Part shown: positions 33,145-42,021 of the stretch, piece by piece | How the letters are laid out: each line of letters starts with the position of its first letter | Position numbering within the stretch: position 1 is the first letter of the stretch | Assembly (NCBI GenBank): GCA_017477185.1 | Contig: JAFUXF010000003.1 | Location: 1-53,204, forward strand | Direction: 5' to 3' | DNA from: Alphaproteobacteria bacterium | GTDB lineage: Bacteria > Pseudomonadota > Alphaproteobacteria > RF32 > CAG-239 | DNA: 53,204 nucleotides | Translations under genes and position numbers: made by a program | Notes under the pieces: generated by a model | The model's database searches: none | Told to the model about the DNA's origin: nothing | What the model saw: the letters and a program-made list of their open reading frames with translations, nothing else

Positions 33145-33180
33145 GAAAATGAAAGACAGCTCGAACCTGCGAAGATTTTA

Positions 33181-33969
33181 TTAAATCACCAAATATTTTT
33201 TCAAAAACGCTAAGTCATCTTCAGAAACGCCGAATTCTTTTAATTTTGCTAACCCAACTTCAACGTATTTTACATCACAAATAGCAGATTTTGTATACTC
33301 AAAATAAATATCATTAATCCAACTTAAATGCCCGATGAATTTTTCTGCCGCACTGAAATCTTCAAACTTTGCCTGCGCATTGATATAGCATATTGCCCGA
33401 TGTTGTTGCAAAAAAGTTTTAATTTCATCAGAAAGATGCAGTGGTGTTTCAGATTTTCCAACATAATTAGCGCCACAATACACAGTATGTTTAATGTTAT
33501 CAAGTTTATCGGCATCGCGCAAAAGTTTAGCGATGATATCCGCTTTTTTCTTACCATTATCAGATAATTGTAAATAATAGGGATTTTGGTAATTAATTTG
33601 ATAATGGTTATGCTCGCCGATAGCAAACAAAAGAATAGGATTATTAAACAATTCATTTTTCTTCAAAATATTAACAGCTGCAGCCCCATGCTCAAATTCT
33701 TCAGAGGGCAAAATCTTTTTTTTGTTATGTTGATAGAGACGTCCCAAATCATGAAGAATGGCCGACAGTTCAACCAACTCCTTACCTTCCTCATCAAAAG
33801 CCTCATAGACCTCTTTTGTGAAGTAGAAAATATTCATAATTTCATGAGTGACTTGAAAAGTATGTTTAATCTTATGCGTTAACCACCTTTCCACGTCTTC
33901 TGCCGTGTTCTGTACCTGAGCGGCATAAGTATCACACATAAGTTTAGTCGCTGAATAGACTTTATTCAT
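33181..33969 (-). CDS. HD-domain phosphohydrolase-like protein
   Basis: A 262-residue HD-superfamily protein. Metal-binding residues are visible: His of HTFQVTHEIM, the HD pair in SAILHDLGR, EHGAAA and GEHNHYQ, and RDADKLDN. These enzymes hydrolyse phosphate esters of nucleotides or related compounds; the substrate is unknown. The longer frame would run 58 nt into cstA, so the ATG at 33969 is chosen. It starts 16 nt after cstA ends and is likely co-transcribed with it. Confidence 0.82.
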   Translation of the reverse strand: MNKVYSATKLMCDTYAAQVQNTAEDVERWLTHKIKHTFQVTHEIMNIFYFTKEVYEAFDEEGKELVELSAILHDLGRLYQHNKKKILPSEEFEHGAAAVNILKKNELFNNPILLFAIGEHNHYQINYQNPYYLQLSDNGKKKADIIAKLLRDADKLDNIKHTVYCGANYVGKSETPLHLSDEIKTFLQQHRAICYINAQAKFEDFSAAEKFIGHLSWINDIYFEYTKSAICDVKYVEVGLAKLKEFGVSEDDLAFLKKYLVI

Positions 33970-33985
33970 TGGATAATACCTATTT

Positions 33986-35380
33986 CTACCGCTTTTTATG
34001 CTTGATAATAAACCAAACAACCAAAATAACAGCAACGATAACACCTGTTATAATTGACCAGTCAAGTGGAAGCCGGAAACCGATTTTATCATACATAATA
34101 TAAGTGACGCAAACCGATGTGATAAAGCCGGCAGGAATCAGTGTCAGCCAATAACATTTATGTTCTTTATAAAGATAAAAAGTAGCCATCCAAAGGGTAA
34201 TACTCGCTAAGCTCTGATTAGCCCAACCGAAATAAAGCCAAATCGTTGTTAAATCAAAAAAGCTCATGGCAATACCGCCGGAGAGGACTATAGTGCTGAT
34301 GAGCAAACGTTTTTTGAGAGATTTATTTTCTTTTTGCCAATAATCCCCGATTGTCAGTCGAGCAGAGCGGAAAGCCGTGTCACCGGAGGTGATAGACAGC
34401 AAAACAACAGATAAGACAGCCAAAATTCCGCCGATCTGTCCCAAGTACCCCTTGGCAACACCGGAGACAACACCGCCCGGACCACTTTGAGAAATCACAG
34501 CATTTAAGCCTTCACTTCCTTGATAAAAGGCGATTCCTAAAGTTGCCCAAATGAGAGCGACGATTCCTTCTGTAATCATCGCCCCGTAAAAGATGGAACG
34601 TCCGTATTTTTCATTTTCGAGGCAACGTGCCATCAGCGGAGATTGTGTGGCATGAAACCCGCTCAAAGCCCCACAGGCGATTGTTACAAACATCAACGGG
34701 AAAATCGGCAACCCTTTAGGATGTAAATTGCTTAAAGTCAAATTTGGATAAAAAGCTTTATCACCCATGAACAAGACCACAATCATAGCCAACGAGACCC
34801 CGATGAGCAATAAGGCAAATAACGGATAAAACCGCCCGATAATCTTATCAATCGGCAATAAGGTTGCTAAAAAATAGTACCCGAAAACAGCAATAATCCA
34901 CCAGATAAAAGGCGTACCGGACATATCCGCAAGCATATGCGCCGGACTCATGGCAAAGACAGAACCGAGCAGTAACAGAAAGAAGACCATAAAAATAAGA
35001 AACAGGCTTTTAACTCTGGAACCCAGATATTTTTCGACCAACGGAACAAGCGATTGTCCCCCGTTGCGAACAGAAATCATGCCTGCCATATAATCATGTA
35101 CGCCGCCGGCAAAAATAGAACCGAACACAATCCATAACAAAGCAACCGGACCATACAGAGCTCCTAATATAGCCCCGAACACAGGTCCTAAACCGGCGAT
35201 ATTGAGAAATTGAATCAGAAAAACACGCCAGTTTGGTAAAGTCATAAAATCGACATTATCACGTTTAGCGACAGCGGGCGTCACAGCTTTTTCATTAATG
35301 CAAAAAATTTTTTCAACAATTTTACCATAAATCAAATAGCCAACAATTAAAGCGCAAACAGCCAATAAAAAAATAGTCAT
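33986..35380 (-). CDS. CstA-family peptide/pyruvate transporter
   Basis: A 464-residue integral membrane protein with about 12 or more helices. The CstA signature is clear: NIAGLGPVFGAILGALYGP near residue 62, GGVHDYMAGMISVRNGGQS, then SGFHATQSPLMARCL and SITSGDTAFRSARL. Family members carry peptides or pyruvate under starvation. At about 460 residues it lacks the long C-terminal part of E. coli CstA (about 700) and belongs to the shorter type common in anaerobes. Confidence 0.9.
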   Translation of the reverse strand: MTIFLLAVCALIVGYLIYGKIVEKIFCINEKAVTPAVAKRDNVDFMTLPNWRVFLIQFLNIAGLGPVFGAILGALYGPVALLWIVFGSIFAGGVHDYMAGMISVRNGGQSLVPLVEKYLGSRVKSLFLIFMVFFLLLLGSVFAMSPAHMLADMSGTPFIWWIIAVFGYYFLATLLPIDKIIGRFYPLFALLLIGVSLAMIVVLFMGDKAFYPNLTLSNLHPKGLPIFPLMFVTIACGALSGFHATQSPLMARCLENEKYGRSIFYGAMITEGIVALIWATLGIAFYQGSEGLNAVISQSGPGGVVSGVAKGYLGQIGGILAVLSVVLLSITSGDTAFRSARLTIGDYWQKENKSLKKRLLISTIVLSGGIAMSFFDLTTIWLYFGWANQSLASITLWMATFYLYKEHKCYWLTLIPAGFITSVCVTYIMYDKIGFRLPLDWSIITGVIVAVILVVWFIIKHKKR

Positions 35381-35454
35381 GATCTTTCCTCTAATTTACC
35401 TTATATACAAGAGTATTTTACAGCACAATTAGTATACGAAAAATTAAAATAATG

Positions 35455-35476
35455 AAAAATAATGATTATTATTTTT
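35455..35476. promoter_or_regulatory. Fur-like inverted repeat upstream of the flavodoxin-like gene
   Basis: AAAAATAAT and ATTATTTTT flank GATT (35455-35476), and 14 of 19 positions fit the Fur consensus. In such AT-rich DNA this can arise by chance. Confidence 0.3.
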
Positions 35477-35540
35477 CAATAAAATAATAATCTTGAAAAA
35501 AGAAGATGAATACATACATCCCTTTTCAAAGGAGAAGAAA

Positions 35541-36164
35541 ATGAGAGTATTAATGCTGAATGGAAGCCCTCGTCAATTCGGGTGCACCTATACGGCTTTG
35601 CAATCAGTGGCTGACGCTTTGCGCTCAGAAGATATTATGACAGAAATTATTTGGGCCGGAGACAAGCCTATACAAGACTGTGTACGATGTGATGCTTGCA
35701 CTAAATTAGGAAAATGTATTTATGAAAACGATGTTGTTAATGAACTAATTGAAAAATCAAAATTAGCTGATGGTTTTGTTTTTGGGGCACCTGTTTATTA
35801 TGCCCATCCCGGCGGACGTATTTTATCGATTCTGGATAGAGTTTTTTATGCTGCCTCCAAGTATTTGAGTTATAAACCCGGAGCAGCAGTCGTTGCGGCG
35901 CGACGATCAGGGACAACAGCCGCGCTGGATGTTCTCAATAAATATTTTACTATTAATAAAATGCCTATTGTATCATCGCAGTATTGGAACATTGTGTATG
36001 GCCGCACACCTGAAGAAGCACAAAAAGACGTAGAAGGCGTACAAACCCTAAAAATACTCGGAAAAAACATGGCGTGGCTTATGAAAGGGATGAACTTAGC
36101 ACAGAAAAATGGTATCGTCAAACCGGAAGAAGTGGCACGACAAAGCACTAATTTTATACGCTAA
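35541..36164 (+). CDS. Flavodoxin-fold NAD(P)H-dependent FMN oxidoreductase
   Basis: A 207-residue protein of the NADPH-dependent FMN reductase/iron-sulfur flavoprotein group. Seen: the FMN phosphate loop LNGSPRQFGCTYTA (about residues 6-19), then a cysteine cluster CVRCDACTKLGKC (about 51-63), and GAPVYYAHPGG. The cysteine pattern resembles Fe-S-binding flavoproteins of anaerobes and may carry a small cluster. AAAGGAGA precedes ATG 35541; the earlier TTG is rejected. Confidence 0.85.
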   Translation: MRVLMLNGSPRQFGCTYTALQSVADALRSEDIMTEIIWAGDKPIQDCVRCDACTKLGKCIYENDVVNELIEKSKLADGFVFGAPVYYAHPGGRILSILDRVFYAASKYLSYKPGAAVVAARRSGTTAALDVLNKYFTINKMPIVSSQYWNIVYGRTPEEAQKDVEGVQTLKILGKNMAWLMKGMNLAQKNGIVKPEEVARQSTNFIR

Positions 36165-36613
36165 AACCAATTGCGTCGAAAAGTTTGGGTGATAACTTGA
36201 TTATTGCTTTCTGGAAAAGTCATCTGCCAGTGCAATAATGTGTAACCGAGCTTATTTTCTAATTTTGTTGTGACCAAATAATCTCTGTCTTTAAGAGGAG
36301 AGGCAATAACCGAACTAATTTCATCGGTCGGATGAATATTAACAGTTTTCAATAAAAAAGATACGCAAAAAGTTCTATCTTGCTCCGCCTGTTGGCAAGC
36401 AGAAGCATAAAAATTATTGTCATAAATCAAAGTGTAATAAGGAAAATTTGCTCCTTCTTTACTCCGCAACTTAACAATATTAATGATATCGCTGAAAAAT
36501 TTATCATGGCTGATGTTTTCCCAACGTCCGAAAATGCCTTCATTAACAGTGCAAGCAATAATTAAAACAATAAACGCACAAAAAAAACTAGCAAAATTAA
36601 TAAACTTTTGCAT
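36161..36613 (-). CDS. Unrecognised exported or membrane-anchored protein
   Basis: A 150-residue protein with an N-terminal hydrophobic segment (about residues 5-22, FINFASFFCAFIVLIIAC) that could be a signal anchor or a lipoprotein signal ending in Cys. The rest is soluble, with two more cysteines near the middle. AAGGAGA is upstream of the ATG at 36613; the longer frame adds 16 residues without support. It overlaps the end of the convergent flavoprotein gene by 4 bases. No family recognised. Confidence 0.7.
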   Translation of the reverse strand: MQKFINFASFFCAFIVLIIACTVNEGIFGRWENISHDKFFSDIINIVKLRSKEGANFPYYTLIYDNNFYASACQQAEQDRTFCVSFLLKTVNIHPTDEISSVIASPLKDRDYLVTTKLENKLGYTLLHWQMTFPESNNQVITQTFRRNWF

Positions 36614-36734
36614 CAAATTTCTCCTTATAAAAGTATAGGCATATTTTTCTAAAAAAAGCAAGCCGATATTAAGAGCTTGTTTAACATTATCAAGTAAAGT
36701 GCAGACAAGAAAATTGATGTGAAAGGTTCAAGAT

Positions 36735-37562
36735 ATGAGTAAAGTAACATGGAAACCGGGAACAATGTTATCCCCGCTACCGCCGGTTTTAGTATCATGC
36801 GGAACAATGGAAACCCCTAATGTTTTGACTGTTGCATGGACAGGAATTGTTTGCAGTGAGCCGACACTGACCTATGTGTCGATTCGTCCGTCACGCTATT
36901 CCCATGAAATTATTAAAAATAGCAAAGAGTTTGTATTGAATCTACCAACATGGAAAATGGTTGCTGCTGTTGATTTTTGCGGCGTTAAATCCGGTAAAAA
37001 TATAAATAAATTTAAAGAAACAGGGCTAACGATAGAGGCTTGTAGTCAGGTATCCGCACCTCAGATTGCAGAAGCGCCTGTTTCCTTAGAGTGTAAGGTT
37101 AAATCGGTAACGCCTTATGGAACACATGATATGTTTTTGGCTGAAGTCGTAGCCGTTAATGTTGATGAGCAATATATCACAGATCAAGGAGAACTTGATC
37201 TCGAAAAAGCAGGGTTAATTGCTTTTTCTCATGGCAAATATTATACTTTGGGAAGAAACTTAGGAAGTTTTGGTTTTTCCGTAAATAAAGCCTTATTGAA
37301 GCAGAAACAAGAGATGGCAAAAGTAAATGTTGTAGAAAAAAAGCCATCCCCTTTGAAAAAAGAAAAATCCAAGGTAGAGCAAAAACCTAAGTCTAAGTCA
37401 CACGCTCTATTTAGTCGTCGAGTATCAAAAGGGCAGCATCGTAAAGAAGATATTATTAAAGATACAATTTCTCGACCGGATAAACGATATGATAAAGTTA
37501 AAAAAGTCAAAACCGAATATCGCAAAACGGAAGAATTCAAGCACATTCGCAAGAAAAAATAA
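36735..37562 (+). CDS. Flavin reductase domain protein with long basic C-terminal tail
   Basis: A 275-residue protein. Residues about 1-185 form a flavin reductase-like FMN-binding split barrel: NVLTVAWTGIVCSEPT, YVSIRPSRYSHEIIKNS and FVLNLPT. Family members are common in anaerobes. Residues about 195-275 are a Lys/Arg-rich, disordered tail (KKPSPLKKEKSKVEQKPKSK and similar), unusual for this family; it may bind nucleic acid, membrane or a partner. Reading frame and codon use are continuous, so it does not look like a recent fusion. Confidence 0.84.
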   Translation: MSKVTWKPGTMLSPLPPVLVSCGTMETPNVLTVAWTGIVCSEPTLTYVSIRPSRYSHEIIKNSKEFVLNLPTWKMVAAVDFCGVKSGKNINKFKETGLTIEACSQVSAPQIAEAPVSLECKVKSVTPYGTHDMFLAEVVAVNVDEQYITDQGELDLEKAGLIAFSHGKYYTLGRNLGSFGFSVNKALLKQKQEMAKVNVVEKKPSPLKKEKSKVEQKPKSKSHALFSRRVSKGQHRKEDIIKDTISRPDKRYDKVKKVKTEYRKTEEFKHIRKKK

Positions 37563-37581
37563 AACAGTCTTGTTCTGGAAA

Positions 37582-37608
37582 AAAAACGGCGGGATTTCCG
37601 CCGTTTTT
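37582..37608. terminator. Shared terminator between the flavin reductase gene and accC
   Basis: ACGGCGG and CCGCCGT (37586-37592 with 37598-37604) with A/T flanks that give a U-run in either direction. Confidence 0.85.
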
Positions 37609-38960
37609 CATTCTGTAAATTCTGTCTGAGATTTCATAAACTGTTCAAGCCAATGAATATCATACTGACCATCAATAAACTCAGCCTGAGAAATGATAGA
37701 TTGCTGTAAAGGAATAGTCGTCTTGACACCATCAATAACAAATTCTTCCAAGGCCCGACGCAAGCGCATCAAGGCTGCATTGCGTGTCTTACCATGAACA
37801 ATCAACTTAGCAATCATGCTATCATAAAACGGCGGAATACTGTATCCGGAATAAATTTCAGAATCAACACGAACCCCCAATCCTCCCGGAGCGTGCCATT
37901 CATTAATTTTACCTGGGCAAGGTACGAAAGTATTCGGATCTTCTGCGTTAATTCGGCACTCAATGGCATGACCATGAAACTGGATATCTTCTTGAGAATA
38001 ACCGAGCGTTGCACCGCTGGCGATTCTGATTTGCTCGCGCACAATGTCGATTCCCGTAACGGCTTCCGTCACAGGGTGCTCAACTTGTAAACGTGTGTTC
38101 ATTTCCATAAAATAGAAACGCCCATCTTCATACAAAAACTCCAAAGTTCCGGCATTGGTATAGCCGATTTTTTCAATGGCTTTGCGAACAATTTCACCGA
38201 TTTCTTGACGTTGTTGATTGTTAAGGGCAGGAGAGGGCGATTCTTCAATTACTTTTTGGTTGCTTCTCTGAATAGAACAATCTCTTTCGCCCAAATGCAC
38301 AACATGTCCGTATTTATCAGCTAAAATTTGCATTTCAATATGACGTGGATGTTGCAGATATTTTTCCATATAAACAACATCGGATGGAAAGGCTGCTTTA
38401 GCTTCTGCCTTTGCCATAGTGAAAGCCTCTCCCATTTCGGCATCATTAAAAGCAATTTTCATACCTTTACCGCCGCCACCGTCTTTGGCTTTAACGATAA
38501 CAGGATATCCGATTTTATTTGCCCATTCGATAGCGTGCTCAACGCTCTCTAATGCAGGAGAACCGGGAGTAATCGGAAGGCCGGCCTCTTGAGCTGCCTT
38601 GCGTGCTGTAATTTTATCGCCCATTAAACGCATTTGTTCAACGCTCGGTCCGATAAACGTAATCCCATGAGCTTCAACCATCTCGGCAAAATCTGCATTT
38701 TCAGAAAGAAAACCAAAACCGGGGTGAATAGCATCTGCACCGGTAATTAAAGCGGCAGAGATAATAGCTGATTTATTTAAATAAGAGTCTGTTGATCGAG
38801 CCGGTCCGATACAAACAGCCTCATCAGCCAAACGAACGTGCATGGCGTTAGCATCAGCCTCAGAGTGAACAGCAACTGTATGAATTCCCATTTCACGGCA
38901 AGCGCGATGGATTCTTAGGGCAACTTCACCACGATTTGCAATTAAAACTTTTTCAAACAT
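37608..38960 (-). CDS. accC: Acetyl-CoA carboxylase, biotin carboxylase subunit
   Basis: A 450-residue ATP-grasp enzyme that carboxylates biotin on AccB, the first step of fatty acid synthesis. Seen: FEKVLIANRGEVALRI at the N-terminus, the glycine-rich ATP loop KAKDGGGGKGMKIA, ERDCSIQRSNQKVIEE, and MNTRLQVEHPVTEAVTG. Length is standard. ATG 38960 has GAGG 6 nt upstream; the frame extends 4 codons earlier to a TTG. It starts 15 nt after accB, forming the usual accBC pair. Confidence 0.97.
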   Translation of the reverse strand: MFEKVLIANRGEVALRIHRACREMGIHTVAVHSEADANAMHVRLADEAVCIGPARSTDSYLNKSAIISAALITGADAIHPGFGFLSENADFAEMVEAHGITFIGPSVEQMRLMGDKITARKAAQEAGLPITPGSPALESVEHAIEWANKIGYPVIVKAKDGGGGKGMKIAFNDAEMGEAFTMAKAEAKAAFPSDVVYMEKYLQHPRHIEMQILADKYGHVVHLGERDCSIQRSNQKVIEESPSPALNNQQRQEIGEIVRKAIEKIGYTNAGTLEFLYEDGRFYFMEMNTRLQVEHPVTEAVTGIDIVREQIRIASGATLGYSQEDIQFHGHAIECRINAEDPNTFVPCPGKINEWHAPGGLGVRVDSEIYSGYSIPPFYDSMIAKLIVHGKTRNAALMRLRRALEEFVIDGVKTTIPLQQSIISQAEFIDGQYDIHWLEQFMKSQTEFTE

Positions 38961-38975
38961 ACAAAACCTCAAAAG

Positions 38976-39458
38976 CTATTCAATAACAATCAAAGGTTCA
39001 CCATATTCGACAGGATCACCACCGGCAACCAAAATTTTGGTAACTTTACCTGATTTATGTGCTTTAACCGGATTAAAAGTTTTCATGGCTTCAATTAAGC
39101 AAACGGTATCACCCTCGGTAACATTATCTCCGACTTTAACATAATTTGGAGCAGAAGGTTCACTTGAGAGATAAACCACTCCGACCATCGGAGATTTAAC
39201 GGCATTAGCATTGTTACTGTAGTCTTCACCGGCAGATTCTGTTGTTGCAGAAGTTGGAGCTTCTGTAGGTGTGGAAACCGGTGCAATAGCAGGAGCAACA
39301 GGTGCGGGAACATAAGTTTGAGCAACAGACGTTCCCCCCGGATTCCGTGTCAAACTGATACGGCAGCCTTCATCTTCATATTCTAAATTGGTTAAGTTGG
39401 TCTTATCTAAAATTTCAGCAAGTTTGCTGATGACTTTTGTATCTAATTGAGTAGTCAT
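38976..39458 (-). CDS. accB: Biotin carboxyl carrier protein of acetyl-CoA carboxylase
   Basis: A 160-residue BCCP. The biotinylated lysine is Lys126 in IEAMKTFN. The N-terminal helix region is followed by an Ala/Pro/Thr linker (about residues 48-76) and the biotinyl domain. It is the first gene of accBC, with AT-rich upstream DNA of 207 nt back to the next gene. Confidence 0.96.
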   Translation of the reverse strand: MTTQLDTKVISKLAEILDKTNLTNLEYEDEGCRISLTRNPGGTSVAQTYVPAPVAPAIAPVSTPTEAPTSATTESAGEDYSNNANAVKSPMVGVVYLSSEPSAPNYVKVGDNVTEGDTVCLIEAMKTFNPVKAHKSGKVTKILVAGGDPVEYGEPLIVIE

Positions 39459-39665
39459 TATTTTACTTTCATTCTGTTAAAAAATCTGCTCTGATTATTA
39501 GCTCATTTTTATCAAAAAACAACAAAAATATATAAAAATAACTCAAAAATGAGCAAAAAATTACCAAAAATGATAAAAATTGAGTATTTTTTGAAAATGT
39601 GAGATTGAAGTTAAAAATGCGGTTGTATCAATTTTTTTAATCAACCGTAAATTGTTTTTTTTAAA

Positions 39666-40637
39666 TTATCTTCCTTGATAGTCATACCATAATGTACGTG
39701 AAGTTGGAAGATCTAAGGTGTCTTGTTTTATTTTATAGTCAAAAATTCGTTCATTACATTGTTCTTCGAATTTTTGTTGCATATAATAGGCATGCCCCTC
39801 TCTCGGGAGAAGAGTGTAAATTTCAAGATTAAATGATTGATTAGAGGTCAAATTATTCAGATTATTACAAGCTCTCGAGAATAGGGGGTGTTTGTCTTCA
39901 AAAGGCCACCAATGTTGCCGTATATGGATTAATTCGTGAAAAAGAATCCCAAGTTTATTAAGCCATTCTCTTTCAGAACTCTGTACAAGATTTTCATTAA
40001 TTTTAATAAATGGATAATAGCGCATGTTAGGATTATCAGAGCAACATTCGCCTAGCGACGATAGCTCCTTTTCAAAAAGTAACTCCGGCTCCGGAATTTT
40101 GTAAACTTTGCTGAATACATGAACAAATTTTGACATGACTTTTTTTTGCTGTTCAGATGTCTTTTGATCCATTTTTTTTATATCTTTATCTAATCCGGTA
40201 CCTATCAAAGCATTTATGAAATGATTTAAATCGCGCTGTTCTTCAAGCAAAAATTTTTTAGAAGGTTGTATACTGAATAAGCAAGCCTTCAAATTATCTT
40301 GTGCTTTCGTAAAGTATATGTCCCACTGCTTAGTTGAGCACTTATATCCTGAAATAGCATCAAAATATTGTAATTTTTTCTCCAAAGGCATATTTGAAAA
40401 ATCTGAGGAATTAAGTCGCGTAAACTCCTTAAGACGCTGTTTCCGAATCATTTTCTTCTTGTTACATAAAGAAAACCAAGCTTTTTCGAATTTATCAAGA
40501 GGCATATCCTTATACTTATTGGCAATACTGCACGCTCGTAAGTTACCAGCATCATAGCCAAAACAAACTCTGTTAGTGTCTTTATCTGGTCCGACAATCA
40601 TATGAAAACAAATATATTCAAATTCTTCAAAATCCAT
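39666..40637 (-). CDS. Unrecognised protein with an HExxH metal site
   Basis: A 323-residue protein with no signal peptide. The zinc-site motif HELIH is in LGILFHELIHIRQHWWP (about residues 228-244), and about 50 residues later PREGHAYYMQQ supplies a candidate third ligand (Glu). This layout fits a gluzincin-like peptidase domain, but no family was recognised. The N-terminal half is Lys-rich and helical. It stands alone between acc genes and fba, with AT-rich flanks. It could be a secreted effector or a toxin-like protein; nothing nearby settles this. Confidence 0.65.
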   Translation of the reverse strand: MDFEEFEYICFHMIVGPDKDTNRVCFGYDAGNLRACSIANKYKDMPLDKFEKAWFSLCNKKKMIRKQRLKEFTRLNSSDFSNMPLEKKLQYFDAISGYKCSTKQWDIYFTKAQDNLKACLFSIQPSKKFLLEEQRDLNHFINALIGTGLDKDIKKMDQKTSEQQKKVMSKFVHVFSKVYKIPEPELLFEKELSSLGECCSDNPNMRYYPFIKINENLVQSSEREWLNKLGILFHELIHIRQHWWPFEDKHPLFSRACNNLNNLTSNQSFNLEIYTLLPREGHAYYMQQKFEEQCNERIFDYKIKQDTLDLPTSRTLWYDYQGR

Positions 40638-40767
40638 ATTTTACCGACTCCAAAATTAAATTTGGCAGAACTATAACATACTTTAGACGTAATGTCAAAA
40701 AATATTGACAAAATAAAATTATTTTTTTGTGCTCATATCCACTACACACACACCATAAATAAAAATC

Positions 40768-40795
40768 TTGCAAAAAATCTCCCCTAGATTATATT
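40768..40795 (+). promoter_or_regulatory. Promoter of fba
   Basis: TTGCAA (40768-40773), a 16-nt spacer and TATATT (40790-40795), about 38 nt before the fba ATG, which also has AAGGAG upstream. Confidence 0.55.
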
Positions 40796-40832
40796 CTATC
40801 GCAGACAAACAAATAAAATTAAGGAGAAAAAT

Positions 40833-41882
40833 ATGCCTTTAGTGACAATGCGTCAGATTCTTGACCATGCTGCCGAAAACAACTATGGTGTTCCGGCTTT
40901 TAATATTAACGATATGGAGCAGGTGATTGCCGTTTTGAATGCGGCCAAAAAAGTTAACGCCCCTGTTATTTTGCAAACCTCAACCGGTGCACGCAAATTT
41001 GCCGGAGACCCGATGATTCGCCATATGGTGCAAGCCGGTATTGAAATGTATCCCGAATTACCGATTTGTATTCACCAAGATCATGGGGCTTCTGTTGATA
41101 TTTGCCAGTCTGCCATTGTTAACGGCTATTCTTCCGTGATGATGGATGGTTCTTTAGCCGCAGACGGTAAAACCCCATCAACTTTTGAATACAACGTCAA
41201 TGTCACGAAAGAAGTTGTTGCCCGTGCGCATGCTGTCGGTGCTTCTGTTGAAGGTGAATTAGGCGTTATCGGCTCATTAGAAACCGGTAAAGGTGATAAG
41301 GAAGACGGCCACGGCGCAGAAGGCGTAATTGATAAAAAACGTTTGGTAACAGACCCTGATGAAGCCGCTCGTTTTGTGGCTGAAACACACCTTGATGCTT
41401 TAGCTGTTGCTGTCGGAACATCTCACGGTGCATATAAATTCACCCGTAAGCCGGATGGTGAGATTTTAGCCATTGATGTGATTGAGAAGATTCATAAAAA
41501 ATTGCCGAATACCCACATGGTTATGCACGGTTCTTCTTCTGTTCCGCAAGAATTACAAGACTTAATCAATGCTTACGGTGGGGCTATTCCGCAAACCTTC
41601 GGTGTTCCGGTTGAAGAAATTGTCCGCGGTATTAAGTCCGGCGTTCGCAAAGTTAACGTTGATACCGACTGCCGTATGGCAATCACCGGTGCTATCCGTA
41701 AGATTTTTGCCGAGAACCCGAAAGAGTTTGACCCGCGCAAATATCTCAAACCGGCGATTGAGGAAATGGAAAAAGTTTGTGAAGCGCGTTATATTGCTTT
41801 TGGCGCGGCAGGTCATGCTGATCAAATTAAAGCAATTCCGATGTCTGTGATGGCCAAACGCTATGCAACAGGCGAGCTATAA
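40833..41882 (+). CDS. fba: Class II fructose-bisphosphate aldolase
   Basis: A 349-residue zinc aldolase that splits fructose-1,6-bisphosphate. Metal and substrate motifs are seen: ICIHQDHGAS, VEGELGVIGSLETG, and KVNVDTDCRMAITGAIRK. It matches the class IIB type of about 345-355 residues found in alphaproteobacteria (the 'Calvin-cycle' subtype), here most simply serving glycolysis or gluconeogenesis. It is a single-gene unit with promoter and terminator, and codon use suggests high expression. Confidence 0.96.
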   Translation: MPLVTMRQILDHAAENNYGVPAFNINDMEQVIAVLNAAKKVNAPVILQTSTGARKFAGDPMIRHMVQAGIEMYPELPICIHQDHGASVDICQSAIVNGYSSVMMDGSLAADGKTPSTFEYNVNVTKEVVARAHAVGASVEGELGVIGSLETGKGDKEDGHGAEGVIDKKRLVTDPDEAARFVAETHLDALAVAVGTSHGAYKFTRKPDGEILAIDVIEKIHKKLPNTHMVMHGSSSVPQELQDLINAYGGAIPQTFGVPVEEIVRGIKSGVRKVNVDTDCRMAITGAIRKIFAENPKEFDPRKYLKPAIEEMEKVCEARYIAFGAAGHADQIKAIPMSVMAKRYATGEL

Positions 41883-41904
41883 GAGATTCCTTATATTAAA
41901 AGAG

Positions 41905-41933
41905 AAGCCTCGACCAAATGTCGGGGCTTTTTT
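41905..41933 (+). terminator. Terminator of fba
   Basis: AAGCCTCGAC (41905-41914) pairs with GTCGGGGCTT (41920-41929), one G-U pair, followed by T residues. Confidence 0.88.
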
Positions 41934-42021
41934 ACTTTTCTCTTGACATTAGACAAAAAATGATAATGATATCTCATAAATAAATAATTATTGTTAAACT
42001 ATTAAAAAAATAAAAAAGCTT

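Larger units (their letters stand above)
32845..33172 (+). repeat. Structured tRNA-Val-associated repeat element (copy B) with 75-bp direct repeats
   Basis: A perfect 75-bp direct repeat occurs at 32845-32919 and 33098-33172, 253 nt apart. Each copy starts with the tRNA end ACTCCCACCA, carries the terminator palindrome, and ends with CTCGAACCTGCGA, the inverted copy of the tRNA-Val T-arm. The 178-nt core between them holds a direct T-arm copy (GCAGTTCGA), GC-rich hairpins, AGTCCTGCCA (33002-33011, same as tRNA 32836-32845), a large hairpin at 33019-33057 and an AT hairpin at 33070-33094. No credible gene; the same architecture is seen at tRNA-Leu. Confidence 0.85.

Noticed and set aside
32845..33172. 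CRISPR-like repeat
   Set aside because: Only two copies, 75 bp long, made of tRNA and terminator sequence; no spacer series and no cas gene.
41962..41982. Fur-like site GATAATGATA upstream of the helical repeat protein
   Set aside because: Only one half matches the consensus (about 12 of 19) in AT-rich DNA; no iron gene follows.
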